Below are positions 16,601-24,057 of a stretch of DNA of 33,577 bases, in pieces. The stretch's first letter is position 1. The number at the start of each line of letters is the position of its first letter. Under the pieces are notes generated by a model. That model was given only the letters and a program-made list of their open reading frames with translations. It did not search any database and was not told the DNA's origin. Made by a program: the position numbers and the translations under genes. The stretch is from Euryhalocaulis sp050486445 (GTDB lineage Bacteria > Pseudomonadota > Alphaproteobacteria > Caulobacterales > Maricaulaceae), in assembly GCA_050486445.1 (NCBI GenBank), contig JBJHDH010000028.1, positions 1-33,577 of the forward strand, in the 5' to 3' direction.

Positions 16601-17355
16601 GCGCCGACCCCGGCGCGCAAAATTCCGGCGCGCCATTCCGCCCAGCCCTTCGCTCGCAGATCGCAGGCCGGACATTCGCCGCAGCCCGCGCCCCATTCAT
16701 GCCTGTCGCGCACGCCGAGATAGCAGGTGTGCGTCTCTTCCACGATAAGCTCCACCAGCGCGTCGCCGCCCAGTTCGCGCGCGAGGGCCCAGGTCTGCGC
16801 CTTGGTCAGATGCATCAGCGGCGTTTCCACGCGCACGCCCGCGCCAAGGCCGAGCGACAAAGCGCGCTGCGCCGCGTCGATGGTCTCGCGCCGGCAATCG
16901 GGATAGCCGGAATAATCCGTTTCACACATACCGCCGACCAGAACGGAAACGCCGCGCCGCCAGCCCAGCGCCGCCGCCACCGTGAGAAACACGATATTGC
17001 GCCCGGGCACGAAGGTCGTCGGCAGGTTCTGGCGGCCGATCTCGATGGCGCGCTCAGTAGTCAGCGCGGATTCGGCCACCGCGCCGTAACCGGACAGATC
17101 GACCAGATGATCTTCGCCCAGGCGCGCGGCCCAGTGCGGAAATTCCGTGCGCAACCGCGCCAGCACGCGCGTGCGCGCGGCAAGCTCTGCGTCGTGGCGC
17201 TGGCCGTAGGAAAACCCGACCGTCTCGACCCGCCCATGCCGGGCAAGCGCCCAGGCGAGACAGACGGCGGAATCCTGCCCGCCCGAGAACAGCACCAGCG
17301 CGCTGTCTCCGCCCCCCTCCCCGCCAATGTCTGCGATCTCGCTTCCGTGGTCCAT
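16597..17355 (-). CDS. queC: 7-cyano-7-deazaguanine synthase
   Basis: The 252-residue ATP-dependent enzyme converts 7-carboxy-7-deazaguanine and ammonia to preQ0, the step after QueE. The PP-loop SGGQDS (residues 24-29) binds ATP. Zinc is held by Cys211 (CYLG) and the cluster CGECPAC (Cys225, Cys228, Cys231). The segment FVPGRNIVFLTVA is typical of the family. It is the first gene of a two-gene operon with queE and overlaps it by 4 bp. queD is not in the window. It diverges from cutA across only 46 bp. Confidence 0.94.
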   Translation of the reverse strand: MDHGSEIADIGGEGGGDSALVLFSGGQDSAVCLAWALARHGRVETVGFSYGQRHDAELAARTRVLARLRTEFPHWAARLGEDHLVDLSGYGAVAESALTTERAIEIGRQNLPTTFVPGRNIVFLTVAAALGWRRGVSVLVGGMCETDYSGYPDCRRETIDAAQRALSLGLGAGVRVETPLMHLTKAQTWALARELGGDALVELIVEETHTCYLGVRDRHEWGAGCGECPACDLRAKGWAEWRAGILRAGVGA

Positions 17356-17401
17356 GCGGTCTTATATAGGCCCGGATAGATGGAGGCGAACGGAGGACCG
17401 C

Positions 17402-17737
17402 ATGACGGGCTGGCGCCTGATCTACAGCACCTGGCCGGACCCGGAGAGCGCCGAAGCCGCGGCGCGGGAGATGGTTGAGTCAGGACTGGCGGCCTGCGCC
17501 AATATCCTGCCCGGCATGGTTTCGGTCTATGTCTGGGACGGCGAGACGCAGCGCGCATCCGAGACTGTAATGCTGCTGAAGACCGGCGCGGAACGGGCCA
17601 GCGAGCTGACCGCTGCGCTGTCGGCGCGCCATCCCTATGACACGCCGGCCATTCTGGCGCTGGATATCGACGCGGCGCGGTCGTTCCAGCCGTTCCTGGA
17701 CTGGATTACCGGCTGCGTTTCAGCCGCCGCACGCTGA
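17402..17737 (+). CDS. cutA: Divalent-cation tolerance protein CutA
   Basis: The ATG at 17402, with GGAGGACC upstream, gives 111 residues of normal CutA length. Family hallmarks are IYSTWPDPESAEAAAREMVESGLAACANI (residues 6-34), then MVSVYVWDGE, and HPYDTPAILALDI. CutA forms a PII-like trimer. It is linked to copper and other divalent-metal tolerance, though its molecular role is still debated. It is divergent from queC and convergent with the small membrane protein. Confidence 0.92.
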   Translation: MTGWRLIYSTWPDPESAEAAAREMVESGLAACANILPGMVSVYVWDGETQRASETVMLLKTGAERASELTAALSARHPYDTPAILALDIDAARSFQPFLDWITGCVSAAAR

Positions 17738-17744
17738 TCGCCGG

Positions 17745-17984
17745 TCAGAAGCCGGGACGCGAGGCGAGCACCGCGACGCCCAGCACCAGAATCAGCGCCG
17801 CCAGCGCACTTAACCACAGCCAGGGGCTGAGCGGCGCGCGCGGCCTTGTGGGGATGATGGGGTCCGCCAGCGGACTGCGCGCATCATGGCGCGAATCGAT
17901 CTCGCGGGCGCGGCCCGGATCGTTTGGGTCGTCCTCAATGTCGACATGTCCGCGATGTGGCGGCGGATGGGTCGCTTCGGTCAT
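17745..17984 (-). CDS. Small single-pass membrane protein, predicted stress-induced
   Basis: The ATG at 17984 has a perfect AGGAGG ribosome site. The 79-residue product has a hydrophilic, Asp/Arg/His-rich N-terminal half (residues 1-45) and one C-terminal transmembrane helix (WLWLSALAALILVLGVAVL) that ends at ASRPGF. This is a tail-anchor-like topology. I do not recognise a family. An exact GGAAC-N17-CGTT lies 47 bp upstream, matching the EcfG general-stress promoter. The role is unknown, and membrane stress is only a guess from regulation. Confidence 0.78.
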   Translation of the reverse strand: MTEATHPPPHRGHVDIEDDPNDPGRAREIDSRHDARSPLADPIIPTRPRAPLSPWLWLSALAALILVLGVAVLASRPGF

Positions 17985-18031
17985 GGTTGCCTCCTGAATC
18001 TGCCCGCGCACAGCGCGGCGTTTGCAGGAAA

Positions 18032-18057
18032 AACGGATGCGCGATGCGTTCCGTTCC
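18032..18057 (-). promoter_or_regulatory. EcfG-type general-stress promoter (GGAAC-N17-CGTT)
   Basis: On the minus strand GGAAC (18057-18053) and CGTT (18035-18032) are separated by 17 bp. It precedes the small membrane-protein gene by 47 bp. A second GGAAC directly follows the first, but its spacing to CGTT is only 12 bp. Confidence 0.65.
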
Positions 18058-18073
18058 CCCTATGTGCCGGACT

Positions 18074-18988
18074 TCACGGAAGATTTTGCAGGAAGGCCGC
18101 CAGAGCGGCGCGCGCTTCCGGCTCGTCCAGCATCGGCGCATGACCGACGCCGGGAATGGTGACGGCGCGCACGCCCGGGCGGCCGGCGGTCATCGCCGCG
18201 ACCGTGGACGGCGAGAGCAGATCGGACAACGCGCCGCGCAGCACCAACACGGGCGCGCTGGCGGCGAGCGTATTATAAAGCCCCCACAGCGCCGCTTCCG
18301 TCGCCGGGTCCGCCGCCACGGACGCCGCCGCATTGGCGGCGGCGTCCGTGGCGGCGATGGCGGGGTCGTAATCCTGTTCCGGCCGCCCGTCCGCGCTGGC
18401 GCGGAACGTGCGGCGGGCGAACCTGTCCCAGTCCGCCGGACCGTAATGCGGAAAGGCGATTTCGTTGACCGCCCGCGCCCGCGCAGCGGCGGCGGCCCAG
18501 TCCGGGATGTCTGGCCGCTGGCCCGCATAAGACGCGATGCGGGCAAGGCCGCGCGGGTCGATGGACGGGCCGATATCGTTCAGCACGGCGCCGGCGACCG
18601 TCCCCGGGCGCAGACCCGCCAGACCCATTGTGATGAGCCCGCCCATCGAGGTTCCGATAAAGACGGCGCGGGCGATCCCGGCCTGATCGAGCAGCGCCGC
18701 GATGTCGGCGACATAGACGGGGACGGCGTAGCGTTCCGGGACGGGGTCGCGATCCGACTGGCCGCGCCCGCGAATATCCACGGCCAGGACGCGGCGGCCG
18801 AGCGCGGCGATCCAGGGCGCGAGATCCTCGAAATCGCGGGCGTTGCGCGTCAGGCCATGAATGCAGATCACCGGCAGGCGCGCGGGACCATCCGCCCCCG
18901 CATAATCGCGCAGCGCCAGCGACAGCCCGTCCGGCGAGCGCCAGCGCCGCTGCGCGAAGCCTGCGCCGGGAGAGGGCGCCGCGCTCAT
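18074..18988 (-). CDS. Alpha/beta-fold hydrolase
   Basis: The 304-residue protein has the alpha/beta-hydrolase elements: the oxyanion region CIHGLTRNARDFEDL, the strand RRVLAVDIRGRGQSD, the nucleophile elbow GTSMGGL, an acidic residue after VLRGALSDLLS, and the catalytic His in GVGHAPML. The exact ester or acyl substrate is unknown. Its ATG overlaps the stop of the upstream flavoprotein gene (ATGA at 18985-18988), so the two are translationally coupled. Codons for the Ala-rich stretch after YDPAIAATD contain a 21-bp perfect inverted repeat (18311-18356), which is unusual inside a coding region. Family relatives normally have a different linker there. Confidence 0.9.
   Translation of the reverse strand: MSAAPSPGAGFAQRRWRSPDGLSLALRDYAGADGPARLPVICIHGLTRNARDFEDLAPWIAALGRRVLAVDIRGRGQSDRDPVPERYAVPVYVADIAALLDQAGIARAVFIGTSMGGLITMGLAGLRPGTVAGAVLNDIGPSIDPRGLARIASYAGQRPDIPDWAAAAARARAVNEIAFPHYGPADWDRFARRTFRASADGRPEQDYDPAIAATDAAANAAASVAADPATEAALWGLYNTLAASAPVLVLRGALSDLLSPSTVAAMTAGRPGVRAVTIPGVGHAPMLDEPEARAALAAFLQNLP
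18311..18356. repeat. 21-bp perfect inverted repeat inside the alpha/beta-hydrolase gene
   Basis: The arms at 18311-18331 and 18336-18356 are exact reverse complements with a 4-nt ATTG loop. They encode the low-complexity AATDAAANAAASVAAD segment. A perfect 21-bp palindrome is far more than random GC-rich coding DNA would give. It may be a palindromic element inserted in frame or the result of local template switching. Confidence 0.9.
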
Positions 18989-20265
18989 CCGGCCAGCCCG
19001 CGCAGCGGAATGTCGGGGTCGGCCAAGCGCGCCGGATCGGGCCGCGCGCCGGCGGCGATCCAGCCGCGCCCGGCCATGAAGTCGGCGCCCGAATTCACCG
19101 CCTCGACCGCGCGCAACTGCCCCTGTTTCAGATGAAACACGGCGAAGCGGCCGGATTCCGGCGCGCCGCGAATGACCGTCTCATCCGCCTCGAAGGGCAG
19201 GCCCGCGATCTGGAGCTTGAGATCATATTGATCGGACCAGAACCACGGCGTTTCCGGCCCGGGCGGCGGGCGGCCGGTGATGGCGGCGGCGGCCTGACGC
19301 GCCTGTTCCAGCGCATTGGGCGCACTTTCCAGCCGGAAGCGCCGGTTTTCATAAAGCGGCAGCGGACGCTGCGTCATGTCGCCGATGGCGAAGATCGCGG
19401 GATCGGAACTGCGCGCATGAATATCCACCACGACGCCGCCATCGCAGGAAAGGCCCGCCGCCCGCGCCAGCGTATCTTCCGCCAGCGCGCCGGCGCCGAT
19501 CAGCACAGCATTGCATTCCACGCGCCGCCCGTCCGCCAGCATACAGGCGCGCACGGCGCCATCCGGCCCCGTCTCCAGCGCCACGATATGCGCGCCGGTG
19601 ACGACCTCTGCCCCCTGCGCGCGATGATGCGCTGTGAAAAATTGTGCGATGTCCGGCGAAGCGGTGCGCGACAGGATGCGGGCCTCACGCTCCAGCACCA
19701 CGGTCTCCGCGCCCAGCGCGCGGGCGCTGGCCGCGGCCTCCAGCCCGATATAGCCGCCGCCGATAATGGCCAGCCGGGATTGGGGCCGCAGCGCGGCCTT
19801 CAGCCCGTCCGCGTCGGCCAGGCTGCGCAGCTCATGCACGCCTTTCATGCCTGGGGGCGCGCAATCCGGCCGCCGGTTGCGCGAGCCGGTCGCCAGAATC
19901 AGGATGTCATAGGGGATGGGTTCGCCGCCCTCTGTCACGACATGGCGCGCGGCGCGATCGATTCCCGTGACCTGGGCGCTCATGCGCAGCGTGATTCCTG
20001 CCTCTGCGTAAAACGCATCGGGTTTCAGTTTCAGCGAGGCGGAATCCGCCGCGTCCTTCAGATAGGCCTTGGAGAGCGGCGGGCGGTGATAGGGGGGCGA
20101 TTCCTCCGCCCCGATCAGCGTGACCGGGCCAGGGTGGCCGTACTGGCGCAACAGCGCCGCCGCCGCGCCGCCGGCATGGCCGGCGCCAACGATCACGATC
20201 CGCGCATCGGGTTCCGCCGGCGCCGGCTGCGCCTCCCGATTCTGTGCCTCACGATTCTGTGTCAT
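18985..20265 (-). CDS. FAD-dependent NAD(P)H oxidoreductase (ferredoxin-reductase type)
   Basis: The start is uncertain: ATG at 20265 (426 residues) or 20280. The 20265 start is chosen because the conserved region begins downstream of both. Motifs are the FAD-binding IVIVGAGHAGGAAAALL, SPPYHRPPLSKAYL, ILATGSRNR, the NAD-binding LAIIGGGYIGLEAAAS, and IFAIGDM. The C-terminal PWFWSDQYDLKLQ is the mark of the reductase C-terminal domain. Relatives are ferredoxin or putidaredoxin reductases that pass electrons from NAD(P)H to a small iron-sulfur partner. No ferredoxin or oxygenase gene is nearby. Near the start a 15-bp imperfect tandem repeat (20231-20260) encodes NREAQ twice. Translation is coupled to the downstream hydrolase. 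Confidence 0.9.
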   Translation of the reverse strand: MTQNREAQNREAQPAPAEPDARIVIVGAGHAGGAAAALLRQYGHPGPVTLIGAEESPPYHRPPLSKAYLKDAADSASLKLKPDAFYAEAGITLRMSAQVTGIDRAARHVVTEGGEPIPYDILILATGSRNRRPDCAPPGMKGVHELRSLADADGLKAALRPQSRLAIIGGGYIGLEAAASARALGAETVVLEREARILSRTASPDIAQFFTAHHRAQGAEVVTGAHIVALETGPDGAVRACMLADGRRVECNAVLIGAGALAEDTLARAAGLSCDGGVVVDIHARSSDPAIFAIGDMTQRPLPLYENRRFRLESAPNALEQARQAAAAITGRPPPGPETPWFWSDQYDLKLQIAGLPFEADETVIRGAPESGRFAVFHLKQGQLRAVEAVNSGADFMAGRGWIAAGARPDPARLADPDIPLRGLAG

Positions 20266-20335
20266 TCCGCCCGACCGCATATCAAAGCCCGCCGCCCGCG
20301 CCCAGCCGCGGGCATGGCGGAATCTTCCGCCGATG

Positions 20336-20353
20336 CGTTATGGTTACATAACG
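20336..20353. promoter_or_regulatory. Inverted repeat upstream of msrP (possible operator)
   Basis: CGTTATG (20336-20342) and CATAACG (20347-20353) form a perfect 7-bp inverted repeat with a GTTA spacer, 15 bp upstream of the msrP ATG and next to its GGGAGG ribosome site. It could bind a repressor or fold in the mRNA leader. No nearby regulator gene identifies the partner. Confidence 0.4.
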
Positions 20354-20368
20354 AACCGGGAGGTGCGC

Positions 20369-21349
20369 ATGATTGTCCGCAAAAAGGCGCGCTGGCAGGC
20401 GCCAGACGACGCCGTGACCCCCCAAGCCCTGTTCCTGAACCGCCGCCGCATCATCAAGGCGGCCGCGGCGATGGGCGCGGGCGCCTTGGCCGGACCCGCC
20501 TTTGGCCAGGACGGAGACGCCCCGTTTCCGCCGCCCGAGGCGCCGCTGAACGCCACCGCGACGGAGTACCGAATCAGCGACCCGGCGACGCCGTATGAGG
20601 CCGCCACCACCTATAATAATTTCTATGAATTCGGCCTGGACAAAGGCGACCCGGCCGCCAACGCCCACCGCATGACGGTAAGCCCCTGGACGCTGACCGT
20701 GGAGGGACACGCCGAGCGCACCGGGACATTCGCGTTGCAGGACATTGTGGATTTCGACGCGCTGGAAGAGCGCATCTATCGCCTGCGCTGCGTCGAGGCC
20801 TGGTCGATGGTGATCCCGTGGGTGGGCGTGCCGCTGGCCGGTGTGCTGGAACAATTCCGTCCCACATCAGAGGCGCAATATGTGCAGTTCGAGACCTATC
20901 TGAACCGGCAGGAGATGCCGGGAACGCGCTCGCGCGTTCTGGACTGGCCCTATGTCGAGGGCCTGCGCATGGACGAGGCGATGAACGAGCTGGCCTTCCT
21001 CGCTGTCGGCATTTACGGGCGCGCCCTGCCCAAACAGAACGGCGCGCCGGTGCGGCTGGTCGTGCCCTGGAAATACGGATTCAAGTCGATCAAGTCGGTG
21101 ACGAAAATCCGCTTTGTCTCGCGCCAGCCGGCCACAAGCTGGAACAAGGCGACGCCACGCGAATACGGCTTTTATTCCAACGTCAATCCGGAGGTGGATC
21201 ATCCGCGCTGGAGCCAGCGCAGCGAACGGGTGATCGGCGGCGGTGGCCTTTCCGCCCTGTTTGCGCGGCGCGATACCGAGATGTTCAACGGCTATGAGGC
21301 GGAGGTCGCGCATCTGTATGAGGGCATGGATCTGCGGCGGAATTTCTAG
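20369..21349 (+). CDS. msrP: Periplasmic methionine-sulfoxide reductase, molybdopterin catalytic subunit
   Basis: The ATG at 20369 with GGGAGG upstream gives 326 residues. A Tat signal (NRRRIIKAAAAMG, residues 24-36) directs export of the folded molybdenum-cofactor protein. Cys141 in YRLRCVEAWSMV is the expected Mo ligand, and VPWKYGFKSIKS is a family hallmark. MsrP reduces methionine sulfoxide in periplasmic proteins, which repairs damage from reactive oxygen and chlorine species. Electrons come from the membrane partner MsrQ, encoded 6 bp downstream. A perfect inverted repeat lies just upstream. Length is typical. Confidence 0.95.
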   Translation: MIVRKKARWQAPDDAVTPQALFLNRRRIIKAAAAMGAGALAGPAFGQDGDAPFPPPEAPLNATATEYRISDPATPYEAATTYNNFYEFGLDKGDPAANAHRMTVSPWTLTVEGHAERTGTFALQDIVDFDALEERIYRLRCVEAWSMVIPWVGVPLAGVLEQFRPTSEAQYVQFETYLNRQEMPGTRSRVLDWPYVEGLRMDEAMNELAFLAVGIYGRALPKQNGAPVRLVVPWKYGFKSIKSVTKIRFVSRQPATSWNKATPREYGFYSNVNPEVDHPRWSQRSERVIGGGGLSALFARRDTEMFNGYEAEVAHLYEGMDLRRNF

Positions 21350-21355
21350 ACGCCC

Positions 21356-22051
21356 ATGCCCGCCGCGCGTGGATTATCTCTTGGAAATTTTGGCCGCGGC
21401 TGGCTGAAGCCGGTCGTGCTCATTCTGCTGGTCCTGCCGGCGCTGTGGCTGGCCGCGCACTGGGCGATGCTGATCCTGGAACTGACCGGAAACGGAAACG
21501 CGCTGACGCGCGCCGTCCTGCCGCCGAACTGGCTGGTCAATCCGATCGAGGCGACACATCACTTTCTGGGCGAGACGGCGCTGCGCCTGCTGCTGATGAC
21601 GCTGGCCGTACGGCCTGTGCGCGAGATCGCCGGGTGGCCGCCCATTATGATCGTGCGACGGCATATCGGACTGGCCGCGTTCTTCTACGCGCTGGCGCAT
21701 TTGCTGGCCTATTTCGGGATGGATTTGTTTTTCTCGTTCGCGCGGCTGTGGGATGACGTGGTTCACCGGCTCTATATCACGCTGGGCATGGCGGCGCTGC
21801 TGCTGCTGCTGCCGCTGGCGGTCACATCGACCAACGGAATGATAAAGCGCCTTGGCGCGCTTCGCTGGCGGCGCCTGCACATGCTGATCTATCCGGCCGC
21901 CATACTGGCGGCGCTGCACCATCATTTCATGGTGAAGAGCGTGCAGTCCGGGCCGCTGATTCACGGCGCGATCCTGGCCGCGCTGCTGCTCTATCGTCTT
22001 TATGGATGGATGCGCGCGCGTGCGCGGCGCGCGGCGCGGGCGAAAGCCTGA
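21356..22051 (+). CDS. msrQ: Heme-binding membrane subunit of the MsrPQ system
   Basis: The 231-residue integral membrane protein has about six hydrophobic helices. His residues positioned for b-type heme occur in RRHIGLAAFFYALAHLLAYF and in RLHMLIYPAAILAALHHHFM. MsrQ passes electrons from the quinone pool or a flavin reductase to MsrP. The start is only 6 bp after the msrP stop, as is usual for this pair. The C-terminus is Arg/Ala-rich and cytoplasmic. Nothing unusual is seen. Confidence 0.94.
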   Translation: MPAARGLSLGNFGRGWLKPVVLILLVLPALWLAAHWAMLILELTGNGNALTRAVLPPNWLVNPIEATHHFLGETALRLLLMTLAVRPVREIAGWPPIMIVRRHIGLAAFFYALAHLLAYFGMDLFFSFARLWDDVVHRLYITLGMAALLLLLPLAVTSTNGMIKRLGALRWRRLHMLIYPAAILAALHHHFMVKSVQSGPLIHGAILAALLLYRLYGWMRARARRAARAKA

Positions 22052-22071
22052 TCCAGGCCGGACTCCAGAGT

Positions 22072-22341
22072 TTAGAGCCCCGGTGGGCGGGGACCGTTGA
22101 CGAACAGCTGGGCGAATTCCTCCCGCGACAGGACGCCATCGCCATTTGTATCGAACCGGTCGAAGATTTCGCGCGTCACATTTGGATTGGCGCGGGCCAC
22201 TTCCTCGAACGAGAGCACGCCGTCGCCATTAACATCGGCGAAGTCAAAAGCGCGATCGGCCGGGCTTTCCTGCGCCAGCGCAGGGCCGGGACCAGCCAGC
22301 AGAAGCACGCCCGCCATCGCGGCCAGAACTCTGTGTTTCAT
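22072..22341 (-). CDS. Exported EF-hand protein (two canonical loops)
   Basis: The 89-residue protein has a signal peptide (cleavage near ALAQES) and two canonical EF-hand calcium loops, DVNGDGVLSFEE (36-47) and DTNGDGVLSREE (64-75). It is therefore a secreted or periplasmic calcium-binding protein about the size of a paired EF-hand domain. GGGAG precedes the ATG. It is convergent with msrQ and next to a second EF-hand gene on the same strand. The target of calcium signalling is unknown. Confidence 0.88.
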   Translation of the reverse strand: MKHRVLAAMAGVLLLAGPGPALAQESPADRAFDFADVNGDGVLSFEEVARANPNVTREIFDRFDTNGDGVLSREEFAQLFVNGPRPPGL

Positions 22342-22433
22342 CGCTTTGCTCCCTCGGCCGCCATGAAAGACTGACGTGCGGCCGACATATCGGGCGCGCA
22401 GCCCGTCCTTGCAAGAGCGGCGGTCAACGGAAA

Positions 22434-22457
22434 CGCCCCGGCCAACCGGCCGGGGCG
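22434..22457 (-). terminator. Intrinsic-terminator-like hairpin after the 22495-22860 EF-hand gene
   Basis: A 10-bp perfect stem (CGCCCCGGCC / GGCCGGGGCG) with a 4-nt loop lies 38 bp past the stop codon. On the minus strand a short TTTCCGTT follows. The T-run is weak, but the stem is very stable. Confidence 0.65.
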
Positions 22458-22494
22458 CTCCTCGCGGCGCTCGCCGCTGGACTGGAATTCGAAC

Positions 22495-22860
22495 TTATTC
22501 GAAGTCCACCCCGGCGCCTGCGTCCAGATCAGCGCCGGTGTCCAAATCAGTATCGCCGATGCCAGTGTCGATATCGGCGTCGAACTCACCGCCAAGGTCG
22601 ACATCGCCCTGGCCGGTGACCGGCGCGGAGGCGTCAGCCGCCCAGGCCGAATATTCACCCGCATCCAGATAGCCGTCGCCATCAGCGTCGTAGCCGGCGA
22701 AGGCTTCGGCGGTGATGCTGGGGTCATGCTCCTGCATCTGTTCCAGCGAGACCTGGCCTTCACCGGCCGCATCCATTTCGCTGAACAGGGGAACGTCGGC
22801 GGCGAAAGCGGCGCTGGCGCCGAACACAGCAGCGACAGCGGTTGTGACGAACAGTTTCAT
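22495..22860 (-). CDS. Exported EF-hand protein with Asp-rich repetitive tail
   Basis: The ATG at 22860 starts a signal peptide (residues 1-21, cleavage near AFAAD) in a 121-residue protein. One EF-hand loop is canonical (DADGDGYLDAGE, 58-69). The other (DAAGEGQVSLEQ, 30-41) is degenerate. The tail from residue 86 is Asp/Gly-rich and repetitive, with DxDxGxxD-like spacing that could bind further calcium. It is predicted to be periplasmic. The gene is preceded by an exact GGAAC-N17-CGTT stress promoter 53 bp upstream and followed by a strong hairpin, so it is probably a monocistronic stress gene. Confidence 0.85.
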   Translation of the reverse strand: MKLFVTTAVAAVFGASAAFAADVPLFSEMDAAGEGQVSLEQMQEHDPSITAEAFAGYDADGDGYLDAGEYSAWAADASAPVTGQGDVDLGGEFDADIDTGIGDTDLDTGADLDAGAGVDFE

Positions 22861-22913
22861 ATCTGCACCTTTTTCTTTGTCTCTGCCCGCGGCGAATGGC
22901 GGACGCAGCAGAA

Positions 22914-22939
22914 AACGGCGCGGCGCCCCAAGGGGTTCC
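22914..22939 (-). promoter_or_regulatory. EcfG-type general-stress promoter (GGAAC-N17-CGTT)
   Basis: On the minus strand GGAAC (22939-22935) and CGTT (22917-22914) are separated by 17 bp, 53 bp upstream of the EF-hand gene start at 22860. Orientation and distance fit transcription of that gene. Confidence 0.65.
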
Positions 22940-22983
22940 GGAAACAATCAAGGCAATTCCGTGGCGAACGCAGCTCGAGGAAT

Positions 22984-23961
22984 TCAGTCCCCGGCCAGGA
23001 CGAGGCCTGCCTGCTGCGCCCCCGGCCGGCGGAACCGGGCCAGATAGGCGGGAACCACCGCCTCCACCGTTTCCGGTGCGGCGACGCCGAGCGCGGCGAG
23101 ACCATCGGCGCCGTCCGGCGCGACATTGTCCGCGCGCAGCAGCGCGACCTGATCGGCGGTGAGCGGCGGCGTGACAAAAGGCAGCCGCCCGGCGAGACCC
23201 CCGATCCGGCCCAGCAGCGTGGCTACGGGCCAGGGGAGGTTAACCAGCGCCCGGCGGCGGCCGGCGGCGCTCATGGTGATGTCCAGCAATTCCCGGAAAC
23301 TGTAGGCGCGCGGCCCGGCGAGCACGAAATCCCGGCCGGGCGCGGCGTCCTGTTCCAGCGCGCCGGCGATGGCGCGCGCCACGTCGCCGGCGAAGACCGG
23401 CTGGAACCGCGTATGGCCGCCGCCGATCAGCGGCAGCGCCGGGGCGCAGCGCGCCATCGCGGCGAATTTATTGAAAAAGTCATCTTCCGGGCCGAATACG
23501 ATGGACGGACGCAGGATCACGGCGCCTGGAAAAGCGGCGCGGACATCCGCCTCGCCCGCCGCCTTGGCGCGGGCATAGGCGGAGGGCGATTGCGCACTCG
23601 CCCCGTTGGCCGAAATATGGACCAGCCGCGCCGCCCCGGCGGACGCGGCGGCCCGCGCCACGCTCGCGGCGCCCTGCGCCATGAGGCCATCGAAGGTCTG
23701 ACGGCCATCCTCGAACAGCACGCCGACCAGATTGACGATTCCGTGCGCACCCTCCACGGCGCGGGCCACGGACGCCTCATCCCGCAGATTGGCCTGAACG
23801 ATCTGGATCTGGCCGATCTCGCCGGAGACTTTCAGGTTCACGGCCAGATGCGGCCGGCGCACCGCGACGCGCACCCGCCAGCCCCGGCGGCACAATTCCC
23901 GCACCAGATAGCGGCCGATAAAGCCCGAGCCGCCAAAGACCGTAATCAGTTCGTTGCGCAT
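22984..23961 (-). CDS. NAD(P)-binding protein, complex I NDUFA9-like family
   Basis: The 325-residue protein starts with the Rossmann motif ITVFGGSGFIGRYLVREL and continues as an atypical short-chain dehydrogenase: IVNLVGVLFEDG, LVHISANGAS, SAYARAKAAGE, and VILRPSIVFGPEDDFFNKFA. This pattern matches the NDUFA9/39-kDa accessory subunit of complex I and its alphaproteobacterial relatives. The catalytic Tyr-x3-Lys is seen as YARAK. In mitochondria the subunit binds NADPH and stabilises complex I. A role with complex I here is inferred from the family only. It is transcribed away from sdhB, on the same strand and downstream of it. Confidence 0.9.
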   Translation of the reverse strand: MRNELITVFGGSGFIGRYLVRELCRRGWRVRVAVRRPHLAVNLKVSGEIGQIQIVQANLRDEASVARAVEGAHGIVNLVGVLFEDGRQTFDGLMAQGAASVARAAASAGAARLVHISANGASAQSPSAYARAKAAGEADVRAAFPGAVILRPSIVFGPEDDFFNKFAAMARCAPALPLIGGGHTRFQPVFAGDVARAIAGALEQDAAPGRDFVLAGPRAYSFRELLDITMSAAGRRRALVNLPWPVATLLGRIGGLAGRLPFVTPPLTADQVALLRADNVAPDGADGLAALGVAAPETVEAVVPAYLARFRRPGAQQAGLVLAGD

Positions 23962-24057
23962 GGCGCTGTCATACCAGCTTCGCCCGATCTGTCACGCGGC
24001 CTGTCACGCTTGGCCCGGCAGGCCGGATTTGGGCCGGATCGGGCCGCTTAGACCCGT

